From CALDSL01 sp039810245 (GTDB lineage: Bacteria > Chloroflexota > Anaerolineae > Anaerolineales > Anaerolineaceae): DNA of 12,226 nucleotides. Below the pieces are notes generated by a model. The model searched no databases, was not told the origin of the DNA, and saw only the letters and a program-made list of their open reading frames with translations. Of this stretch, positions 5,912 through 11,876 are shown piece after piece; positions within the stretch are counted from its first letter, which is position 1; each line of letters opens with the position of its first letter. The stretch lies in the NCBI GenBank assembly GCA_039810245.1, contig JBDHWQ010000041.1:1-12226 (forward strand), given 5' to 3'. Made by a program: the position numbers and the translations under genes.

Positions 5912-6787
5912 ATGATCCAGCAAACCGCGCAGAGCAGCCCCGTTTCGTACAGCCTGAACCCCATGCAGCAGGCGTGGGAGTTTGTGCTGGCGCAACTGCG
6001 GGCGGAAACCAGCCGCGCGGACTTTGACACCTGGATCAAGCCGCTGTTCCCGGTGAGCTGCCAGGACGGCGTGTTCACGCTGGGCACGTACAACTCGTAC
6101 GCGCGGGACTGGGTGGAGAACCGGCTGGGGGCGAGCATCACGCGGCTGTTGAGCGGAGCCTACAAAGAGCGCCTGGCGCTGAAGGTGGTGGTGGTCAACA
6201 GCTTCCTCAACGCGCCGGGGGTCGAAGCCGCGGCTGCGGCGCCGGCGGCCGTGGAAGCCATCCCCGCGCCGGATGCGCCGGCGACGCAAAAACCCGCGGA
6301 GCGCAAGAAGCGCGAAGACAGCCCGCGCAAGGTGATTCTGGAGCGTGCGTATGGCTCGGAGCGCGCCGCGCTGATCCAGCCGGAACGAACCATGTACCTG
6401 ACGCACTACCTGTTCCTCAAGTGGCTGCCGCTGCTGGGGCATTCGGGGCTGGCGGTGGTGCTGGCGGCGCGCTCATCCTGCTACTGGAACCCGGCCAATA
6501 ACGAGACGCGCAACGTGTACGAGACAGACATGGCCGAGCTGGCGCAGCGCGCCTCGGTGAGCGTGCGCACGGTGAAAGACGTGCTGGCCAGCGAGCTGGT
6601 GAAGCGCTACTTCATCCGCTACGTGGTGCGGCGGCACATGACGCCCAATGGCGTGCGCACCGCGGGCATCACCCTGGCGGTGCGCATGGATGACCCGCTG
6701 ACCCCCGAAGACCAGGCGGCGCACAACCTGAAAGAGGACGAGCACTGGTACCCGCCGATGTTCGACGGCGAGGAAGACGAGGAGTAG
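5912..6787 (+). CDS. DnaA N-terminal-domain protein, candidate plasmid-type replication initiator
   Basis: This is a 291-residue protein. Residues about 20-95 match DnaA domain I, with AWEFVLAQLRAETSRADFDTW, then WIKPLFPVSCQDGVFTLG and YARDWVENRLGASITRLL; in DnaA this domain recruits the helicase and self-associates. An Ala/Pro-rich, then basic linker (about 103-137) follows. The C-terminal half (about 155-262) contains a helix-turn-helix-like stretch (TDMAELAQRASVSVRTVKDVLA) followed by VKRYFIRYVVRR, suggesting a winged helix as in plasmid initiators. There is no AAA+ core and no DnaA domain IV, so it is not chromosomal DnaA. The very acidic tail ends in EEDEE. It begins 15 bases after the previous stop with no obvious Shine-Dalgarno. 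It is the best replication-initiator candidate here, but origin repeats are not obvious. Confidence 0.7.
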   Translation: MIQQTAQSSPVSYSLNPMQQAWEFVLAQLRAETSRADFDTWIKPLFPVSCQDGVFTLGTYNSYARDWVENRLGASITRLLSGAYKERLALKVVVVNSFLNAPGVEAAAAAPAAVEAIPAPDAPATQKPAERKKREDSPRKVILERAYGSERAALIQPERTMYLTHYLFLKWLPLLGHSGLAVVLAARSSCYWNPANNETRNVYETDMAELAQRASVSVRTVKDVLASELVKRYFIRYVVRRHMTPNGVRTAGITLAVRMDDPLTPEDQAAHNLKEDEHWYPPMFDGEEDEE

Positions 6788-6829
6788 GGGAAAAGCGGGC
6801 TCAGGCGGCTGGCGGAGCAGGGCGGGGGG

Positions 6830-7204
6830 CTACTCGAGAATTTTCCAGAACGAATCTTTGCGCGTGATCTTGCCGGCGGAGAATTCCAGCAGGTCGACCC
6901 CGCGCACCTCGATGTGCTTGCTGGCCAGGGTGGTGCCGGTGAGGGTCCATTCGGAGACGCCAAAATTCTCGCCGGCCCAGTGGCGGTCCTCGCCGTAATG
7001 CACGTCGGGGATGCCCTCAAAGCGCCTGGCCAGACCGGCGCGCACCTGCTCCTTGCCCTGGTAGCGGTCACCGCGCGGGGCGGCGCCGCGGGGCATGTAA
7101 AAGACGCAGTCCTCGGCAAAAAAGTCCATGATGGCGTCCAGATCGTGGCGGTTGAAGGCATCGAGGAAGGCTTTCAGCACGGCGGTGGTGACAGGCTGTG
7201 ACAT
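6830..7204 (-). CDS. SnoaL/NTF2-like protein
   Basis: This 124-residue protein has the features of the SnoaL-like, NTF2-superfamily cone fold. The opening helix LKAFLDAFNRHDLDAIMDFFAEDCVFYMP is typical, followed by a YQGKEQVRAGLARRFEGIPD segment and alternating strands ending DLLEFSAGKITRKDSFWKI. Such proteins range from polyketide cyclases and ketosteroid-isomerase-like enzymes to uncharacterised stress proteins, so the substrate cannot be named. No signal peptide is present, so it is cytoplasmic. It is the last gene of a three-gene minus-strand group with the DUF4287 and LON-domain genes. It converges on the DnaA-N gene with only 42 bases between them, in which no clear terminator is visible. 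Confidence 0.82.
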   Translation of the reverse strand: MSQPVTTAVLKAFLDAFNRHDLDAIMDFFAEDCVFYMPRGAAPRGDRYQGKEQVRAGLARRFEGIPDVHYGEDRHWAGENFGVSEWTLTGTTLASKHIEVRGVDLLEFSAGKITRKDSFWKILE

Positions 7205-7227
7205 GGGAAACCTAACTTTGCCAGCGG

Positions 7228-7497
7228 TCAGGGGCGGTTGTCGATGCCGTCGAGGAAGAGGGTGCCGGAATCATCGCGGTGCGGGCCGCTGGTCTGGCGC
7301 ACTTCAAATTCGGGGCCGTGCTGGATAACGTAGGCCACGGCGCGGGCATGGCCGGTGCCGAGGGCGTAGTCGGTTTTCAGCCAGGCGAGGATGTCTTTGT
7401 GCTCGGTGAGGTTTTTCTGGCGCGCTTCTTCGATCAACTGGCGCGGGGTTTTGCCCGTCTTTTTCTCGACGGCGTCTAAATAGGCCTGAAACGACAT
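7228..7497 (-). CDS. DUF4287 domain protein
   Basis: This 89-residue protein matches the DUF4287 family, with FQAYLDAVEKKTGKTPRQLI followed by the KDILAWLKTDYALGTGHARAVAYVI segment. The function of this domain is not established. After it comes a short polar tail of about 25 residues (QTSGPHRDDSGTLFLDGIDN). The start at ATG 7497 has AAAGGAT upstream. It sits between the LON-domain and SnoaL-like genes on the same strand with short gaps, probably one transcription unit. It is unremarkable and probably chromosomal. Confidence 0.82.
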   Translation of the reverse strand: MSFQAYLDAVEKKTGKTPRQLIEEARQKNLTEHKDILAWLKTDYALGTGHARAVAYVIQHGPEFEVRQTSGPHRDDSGTLFLDGIDNRP

Positions 7498-7513
7498 ACC
7501 GGTAATCCTTTCG

Positions 7514-8176
7514 TTAATTAAGCCAGGATTGGCGGCGGGCGTCTTCCTCGGCGATGGCGAGCTGCGGGGTGAGGATGGCCATCTCGCGGCGGTAGAGGCG
7601 CTCGAGCTGGGCCAGCATGTGCATGGCGGTAGAGGCGGCCAGGAGCGGCTGCTTCTCCACGGTGGGGATCTGCAGCAGCGCGGCGGCCATGTGCAGCGTG
7701 TTGAGCGGATCGTCGGGCAGCTCGAGGCCGGTCAGGTCGAGGCCTTCGGTGCTGGTGGACGCGAGCTGCTTGAGATAGGCGCGCACCAGGCAGCGCAGGC
7801 CGCGCAGGCCGCGCAGCACGTCCAGCGGGCGCGGGTTTTCCAGCGGCAGCGGGCTGACGGTGCCCACCAGGTAGGGCTGCGCCGCGCGGTCGACTTCGAG
7901 GATGGTGAAGCGCTCGTCGCCCAGCACGGTGACGTTGGAGCGGCCATCTTCCATGCGATCGACTTCCATGATGCGCGCCGAGCAGCCCACGCTGTGCGGG
8001 GTGGCCAGCGGCCCCAGGGCTTCGACGCCCTGGCGGATGAGCACCACGCCAAACGGCTGCTTGCGGTCGATGCAGGCGCGCAGCATCTCGCGGTAGCGCG
8101 GCTCAAAGATGTGCAGATAGAGCGGCATACCGGGGAACAGCACCGTATCGAGAGGGAAGAGGGGCAGCGTGTACAT
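7514..8176 (-). CDS. LON substrate-binding-domain protein
   Basis: This 220-residue protein begins YTLPLFPLDTVLFPGMPLYLHIFEPRYREM, the hallmark start of the Lon protease N-terminal (PUA-like) domain. It continues with the expected strands (PFGVVLI, GCSARIMEV, DERFTILEV, QPYLVGTV) and a helical C-terminal part (about 120-215). The AAA+ and protease domains of Lon are absent. Stand-alone LON-domain proteins of this size are common in Chloroflexota, Cyanobacteria and Actinobacteria and are thought to bind substrates or act with proteases, but no activity is proven. It is the first gene of the minus-strand trio and diverges from the RNase H operon. Confidence 0.9.
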   Translation of the reverse strand: MYTLPLFPLDTVLFPGMPLYLHIFEPRYREMLRACIDRKQPFGVVLIRQGVEALGPLATPHSVGCSARIMEVDRMEDGRSNVTVLGDERFTILEVDRAAQPYLVGTVSPLPLENPRPLDVLRGLRGLRCLVRAYLKQLASTSTEGLDLTGLELPDDPLNTLHMAAALLQIPTVEKQPLLAASTAMHMLAQLERLYRREMAILTPQLAIAEEDARRQSWLN

Positions 8177-8197
8177 ACGAATAGGTTCTCTAAGAAA

Positions 8198-8225
8198 ATT
8201 CTAACCCGGGCGCTCCAAATTGAAA
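8198..8225 (-). promoter_or_regulatory. Possible promoter of the LON-domain gene group
   Basis: On the minus strand TTTCAA (plus 8220-8225) and TAGAAT (plus 8198-8203) are separated by 16 bases, 22 bases before the LON-domain start codon. The -10 is good and the -35 is poor. No convincing sigma-70 promoter is visible for the divergent RNase H operon in the same 137-base gap. Confidence 0.35.
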
Positions 8226-8313
8226 GGGATTGTATAGCGTGGGTTTGCGGAGGTTGGATTCTCTCACCCTGCGCGGGTGGGCGGCAGGTATGCTGATGGC
8301 AAGGGGGTGAGCC

Positions 8314-8796
8314 ATGAAAATCCGGTTGCTGAACAGAAGTTCGGAAGCGAAGGTGTGGCGAGTGTACACAGATGGGGCCATCCAGCCGCTATACGCGATG
8401 AGCGGCCTGGGCGTGGTGGTGTGTGACGAGACCGGCAAGATGGTGCGCTGGTGGCAGGCGGTGGCAGGTAGCATGACCTGCAACGAGGCAGAGTATGCCG
8501 CGGCGCTGTTCGCGCTCAAACGGCTGGAAGCCTTCCGGCCGCTGCGGCTGACGCTGTGCAGTGATAGCCAGGTGCTGGTGAATCAGATGCGCGGCGACGC
8601 GCAGACCCACGCGCCGGATCTGCGCCGCATGCAGCAGATGTTGAGCGAGCAGGCGCGGCGTTTTGGCGAAGTGCGCTTCGAGTACGTGCCGCGCGAGGTC
8701 AACCGCGTGGCCGACGCGCTGGCGGTAACCGCTATTCTACGGTTGAAGGCTGTGCGCGGAAGCATGGCGCGGGAGTGGGTGGATGGACCGCGCTAA
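8314..8796 (+). CDS. RNase HI-family ribonuclease, first gene of the RT-cas1-cas2 operon
   Basis: This 160-residue protein is an RNase H-fold nuclease, expected to cut the RNA strand of RNA-DNA hybrids. All four acidic catalytic residues are visible: D20 in VYTDGA, E60 in NEAEYAAAL, D84 in CSDSQVLV and D134 in NRVADALA. The short form with NEAEY resembles the archaeal/Chloroflexota/Gram-positive type rather than E. coli RnhA. A very strong Shine-Dalgarno (AAGGGGGTGA, 8301-8310) precedes the ATG. Its stop lies inside the next gene (14-base overlap), so it is co-translated with the RemA-like gene and heads a run leading to RT, cas1 and cas2. A role in removing template RNA after reverse transcription is a strong inference from context. 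A housekeeping RNase H that happens to lie here is the alternative. Confidence 0.88.
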   Translation: MKIRLLNRSSEAKVWRVYTDGAIQPLYAMSGLGVVVCDETGKMVRWWQAVAGSMTCNEAEYAAALFALKRLEAFRPLRLTLCSDSQVLVNQMRGDAQTHAPDLRRMQQMLSEQARRFGEVRFEYVPREVNRVADALAVTAILRLKAVRGSMAREWVDGPR

Positions 8797-9067
8797 CCCG
8801 CGCGGGCTATGGCCGGTTGGCGGCGGGGGGATGGTGGCGCGGGAGCGGATCGTGGCGGTGGGACGCTATGACTCCGCTCCCCTGCGCCGGGCAGTTCGCC
8901 GGGCGAAAGAGAACGACCGGCTGATTGACCTGACGTTCGGATATGCCTGTCGTTGGGTGCTCTTTCTGGATACAGGCCAGATGGTCATTAGCGCAGATTT
9001 ATCATGGCTCAGCGCAGAGCCCGACGTAAAGGCACCGGGTGTGACAAGCATAAGGGGGTTGACGTGA
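8783..9067 (+). CDS. RemA/DUF370-like small regulator
   Basis: This 94-residue protein resembles RemA (DUF370), a small DNA-binding protein that forms ring-like oligomers and controls matrix genes in Bacillus. The matching stretch covers about residues 12-75: VGGGGMVARERIVAVGRYDSAP, then LRRAVRRAKENDRLIDLTFG, then RWVLFLDTGQMVISA, each aligning with the family's glycine-rich start, SAP turn, LID-T-G segment and final VLSA strand. GGGAG sits seven bases before ATG 8783. The ATG at 8831 would cut off the first conserved strand, so the long start is preferred. It overlaps the RNase H stop by 14 bases and shares GTGA with the reverse transcriptase start, placing it firmly inside the operon. RemA is usually found beside housekeeping genes; its location in an RT-cas operon is notable. 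A nucleic-acid-binding or regulatory role is inferred. Confidence 0.72.
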   Translation: MDRANPRGLWPVGGGGMVARERIVAVGRYDSAPLRRAVRRAKENDRLIDLTFGYACRWVLFLDTGQMVISADLSWLSAEPDVKAPGVTSIRGLT

Positions 9068-10449
9068 AGGTGAATGATCACGAACCAGACATCGTAGACC
9101 TGGACAGCGGTCGCCGGCTGGCGATGAGGCCGCGCGCTGGCGGCAGCGAGGCGCTAATGCAGCGGGTTGCCGCGCCGGAAAACTTGCTTGCGGCATGGCA
9201 TGCGGTGCGTGGAAACATCCCGCGCGTGCGCCGTGAGCGCTCTGCCGGGCCGGATGGGGTGACACTGATTGATTTTGAGCGTGAGCTGCCGGCGCAGCTA
9301 TCGGCGCTGCGGCATGCACTGCTGCGAGGATCGTACCGCGCGCAGCCACCGGCCATTGCCAGCCTTCCCAAAAAAGACGGCGGCGCGCGTAAGATTGCCG
9401 TGCTCAACGTATCTGACCGGGTGGCGCAGCGTGCCGTACAGCAGGTGCTCGAGCCAATTTTTGAGCCGCTGTTCTTGCCCTGCTCATTTGGCTTCCGGCC
9501 CGGGCTTTCTACCGGACACGCGCTGGAGCGCGCGCGCCAGGCACGCCTGGCCGGTAATGGTTGGGTGGTGGATGGAGATATCAACGCCTGCTTCGACTCG
9601 CTCGACCATACCTTCCTGCTGCGGCGGATTGAACTGCGCGTGAAAGATACAGCCGTTCTAGCGCTGCTGCAGCAGTGGGTGAGCGTCGGGATCATTGAAA
9701 ACTGCCCGCCACGCCTTCCGCGGCGGGCGCTGGCGGAACGCGCGCGGCAGGCCGGGCAACAGGCTCGCCGCGTCGTCGACCTGGCGGGTGACCCGCGTGA
9801 ACGTGATCGCTGGCAGCCGCCTGATGATCCCTGGCCGGGAAGTGACAGCATTACTCCGGAACGTTTTGACCCACTGGATGATTATGGCCGCAACCACGAT
9901 TGGGGGGATGCTCGCGCCGGAGATGATTTGCGTCAATCGGCGCTGCACGGGCTGCTGGCATCCGGGGCGGCGTTAGGGGCAGGCTGGGTACGCCCGGCGC
10001 TTGCGCGACTGGGTTCCGGCGTATTGAGCACGCTGCAAACGACGGCCGGTCGCGAGCTGCTGCGGCGCGGCGCGCTGGCCGGAGGCGGATTTGTGGGCGC
10101 GGTTGTCGGCGTTGGCGCAGCCGCGTACCTGCTGTATCGCAAGGCTGCGCCAACCACGCATGGCGTACTGCAGGGCAGCCCGCTCTCGCCGCTGCTGGCG
10201 AATATTTACCTGCACGCATTCGACATGGCGATGAGCCGCTCCGGGCTGGAGCTGGTGCGCTTTGCCGATGATTGGGTGGTGCTCAGCCCTACCCAGGTGG
10301 CGGCTGACCGCGCCTACAACCAGGCGTTTATCACCTTGAAGAAGATCCGTCTCGAATTGAACCCGCAAAAGACCCGCGTGTACGCTCCGGATGAGGACGT
10401 GCGCTGGCTGGGTGGGAGCATTCCGGCCACCGGCCGGCGGCGTATGTGA
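9064..10449 (+). CDS. Group-II-intron-like reverse transcriptase with large internal insertion, cas1-associated
   Basis: This protein of about 461 residues is an RNA-directed DNA polymerase. The GTG at 9064 is preferred: AAGGGGG (9052-9058) precedes it and it overlaps the RemA stop as GTGA; the ATG at 9004 has no good Shine-Dalgarno and would add 20 residues. Visible motifs: RERSAGPDGVT (RT0), LPKKDGGARKIAVLNVSDRVAQ (RT1), SFGFRPGLSTGHA (RT2), VDGDINACFDSLDH with D172 (RT3), QGSPLSPLLANIYLH (RT4), RFADDW with D402/D403 (RT5), and LNPQKTRVY then VRWLGG (RT6-7). Between RT3/4 (about 211-365) lies an unrelated ~155-residue insertion. The protein ends just after RT7, so the thumb/maturase and endonuclease domains are missing. 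It is 18 bases from cas1. It probably makes cDNA for Cas1-Cas2 integration, as known RT-Cas1 systems do. Not fused to Cas1. Confidence 0.93.
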   Translation: MKVNDHEPDIVDLDSGRRLAMRPRAGGSEALMQRVAAPENLLAAWHAVRGNIPRVRRERSAGPDGVTLIDFERELPAQLSALRHALLRGSYRAQPPAIASLPKKDGGARKIAVLNVSDRVAQRAVQQVLEPIFEPLFLPCSFGFRPGLSTGHALERARQARLAGNGWVVDGDINACFDSLDHTFLLRRIELRVKDTAVLALLQQWVSVGIIENCPPRLPRRALAERARQAGQQARRVVDLAGDPRERDRWQPPDDPWPGSDSITPERFDPLDDYGRNHDWGDARAGDDLRQSALHGLLASGAALGAGWVRPALARLGSGVLSTLQTTAGRELLRRGALAGGGFVGAVVGVGAAAYLLYRKAAPTTHGVLQGSPLSPLLANIYLHAFDMAMSRSGLELVRFADDWVVLSPTQVAADRAYNQAFITLKKIRLELNPQKTRVYAPDEDVRWLGGSIPATGRRRM

Positions 10450-10467
10450 GGGAAAGGAGTATAGACC

Positions 10468-11532
10468 GTGCCAACATTATACGTGACCGAAGCCGGCACG
10501 CAGGTGCGCAAGAACGGCGAGCGCCTGGTGCTCACGCAGGGGCAGGATGTTCTGGAAGAGATCCCACTGGTGCACGTTGACCGGGTGGTGGTGGTGGGGC
10601 GTGGGGTGGGCCTTACCACCGCAGCGATGTACGCCCTGGCGCGCAAAGGGGCGGATGTGATCTACCTGACCGGCTCAGGTCGCTATGTTCTGCGCGCCAG
10701 TGGCGCGGAACACAGTCACAGCCGGCTGCGCTTTGCCCAGGCGCTGTTTACCGCCAATGCTGGCAAAGCGCTGGAAGCCGCGCGGGCGGTGGTGCTGGGC
10801 AAGATTAACAACCAGCATGCGCTGGTACGGCGCAACGCACACGGCGAGGCGTGGGCCGCGACCGGTCTGGCCGGCATGGACGCCATGCGCGCCCGCCTGG
10901 GCGCGGCGCAAAATGCTGAAGAACTGCGCGGCATGGAAGGCCAGGCGGCGCGCGAATACTTTGCCATTTTCCGGCGGCTGCTGGCTCCGCCGCCCGGTGG
11001 TGGAGCATGGGGCTTCGACCGGCGCGCATATTACCCGCCCACCGACCCGATCAATGCGCTGCTGTCGTTTGGCTATACCCTGCTGCTCAACGATATGATC
11101 GCCGCGTGCCAGACGATTGGCCTGGACCCGTACCTGGGATGCTTCCATGCGATTGATTACGGCCGGCCTTCCATGGCGCTGGACCTGGTGGAAGAGTTCC
11201 GCCCGGTGATCGTCGATTCGCTGGTCCTGCAGGTAGTCAACCGGCGCATGATCAGCCCGAATGATTTCACCGACACGCTGGCGCAAGACGAAGAGGATGA
11301 AGACGAAGGCCAGGTTGCCACCGAACCGGCCGCGCCGCGCAAGGGGGTATACCTGCGCAAAGAATCACGGCGCAGGTGGCTGCAGTGGTATGAGGAGCGG
11401 GTGAGCGAAGAGACGGCCTACGCCCCCGGTGGGCGCACCACCTACCGGCGCATGTTTGGATTGCAGGCCGAAGCTATGGCGCGGCTGGTGTTGGGTGAGG
11501 CCGGCAACTATACTGCGTTAATGGTGCGCTAA
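10468..11532 (+). CDS. cas1: Cas1 integrase
   Basis: This 354-residue Cas1 is the metal-dependent integrase of CRISPR adaptation. The N-terminal beta domain (1-75) includes PLVHVDRVVVVGRGVGLT and GADVIYLTGSGR. The catalytic helical domain has E157 in GMEGQAAREYF, H227 in LGCFHAIDYGRPS, and D239/E242 in ALDLVEEFRPVIVD, so the active site is complete. An acidic segment (about 274-280, DEEDEDE) followed by an Ala/Pro linker interrupts the C-terminal part, a variable addition. It starts at GTG with GGAAAGGAG about nine bases upstream. It follows the RT closely and precedes cas2 by 19 bases, so all three should be co-expressed. No cas6, cas4 or effector gene is present in the window. Confidence 0.96.
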   Translation: MPTLYVTEAGTQVRKNGERLVLTQGQDVLEEIPLVHVDRVVVVGRGVGLTTAAMYALARKGADVIYLTGSGRYVLRASGAEHSHSRLRFAQALFTANAGKALEAARAVVLGKINNQHALVRRNAHGEAWAATGLAGMDAMRARLGAAQNAEELRGMEGQAAREYFAIFRRLLAPPPGGGAWGFDRRAYYPPTDPINALLSFGYTLLLNDMIAACQTIGLDPYLGCFHAIDYGRPSMALDLVEEFRPVIVDSLVLQVVNRRMISPNDFTDTLAQDEEDEDEGQVATEPAAPRKGVYLRKESRRRWLQWYEERVSEETAYAPGGRTTYRRMFGLQAEAMARLVLGEAGNYTALMVR

Positions 11533-11551
11533 TGGATGTGGAGCGGACGGG

Positions 11552-11830
11552 GTGAAGCAGTTTGTGCTGGTAAGCTATGACATTTCCAGCGACCGGAGGC
11601 GGTTGAAGGTGATGAAGCTGCTGGAAGGCTACGGGGATCACGTGCAGTTCAGCGTGTTCGAATGCCGGCTGGAGCCGGGCGATCTGGATACCTTGCGCCG
11701 CAAGCTGAAAAAGCTGGCCGGCAGGCAAGACAGCGTGCGCCTGTATTACCTGGGCCAGAATGATGTAGGCCGCATTGAGATCATTGGCACCGGGATGGTG
11801 CTGCCGGAACGCGGGGTGTTCCTGTTCTGA
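11552..11830 (+). CDS. cas2: Cas2
   Basis: This 92-residue Cas2 is the structural partner of Cas1 in the integrase complex. The first strand FVLVSYDIS carries the conserved Asp (D10), followed by DRRRLKVMKLLEGYGDHVQFSVFEC, the family's helix and second strand, then the SVRLYYLG strand and the C-terminal extension that docks to Cas1. Length is normal. It starts at GTG 11552 with GGAG eight bases upstream. The tandem repeat array begins 46 bases after its stop. That arrangement, cas2 next to the array, is the usual one for adaptation modules. Confidence 0.95.
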   Translation: MKQFVLVSYDISSDRRRLKVMKLLEGYGDHVQFSVFECRLEPGDLDTLRRKLKKLAGRQDSVRLYYLGQNDVGRIEIIGTGMVLPERGVFLF

Positions 11831-11834
11831 TCAG

Positions 11835-11868
11835 CGCTTGCCCTGAATGGTTAGCAAGTCCTGAGCGC
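11835..11868. other. Interrupted inverted repeat between cas2 and the repeat array
   Basis: CTTGC (11837-11841) and GCAAG (11854-11858) form a short stem, flanked by GCGC/GCGC that can extend it across a bulge. It fills the 46-base gap before the first repeat unit. There is no T tract, so it may be a weak terminator or part of an array leader. Confidence 0.3.
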
Positions 11869-11876
11869 CGGACACA

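Noticed and set aside
4991..6442. Long minus-strand open frame (483 codons)
   Set aside because: It lies antisense to the antirepressor-like and DnaA-N genes, which have recognisable domains; its translation is Arg/His/Gln-rich without motifs, a typical shadow in GC-rich DNA.
8265..8279. CACCC-GGGTG hairpin upstream of RNase H as a riboswitch or terminator
   Set aside because: The stem is only five base pairs with no conserved aptamer features or T tract.
9004..9063. Reverse transcriptase start at ATG 9004
   Set aside because: The GTG at 9064 has AAGGGGG just upstream and a GTGA overlap with the preceding stop; the extra 20 residues overlap the RemA-like gene and show no RT features.
9064..10449. 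Group II intron, retron or diversity-generating retroelement
   Set aside because: There is no maturase or endonuclease domain, no room for intron RNA domains between RT and cas1 (18 bases), no retron-like non-coding RNA spacing upstream because the gene overlaps its neighbour, and no template/variable repeat pair seen.
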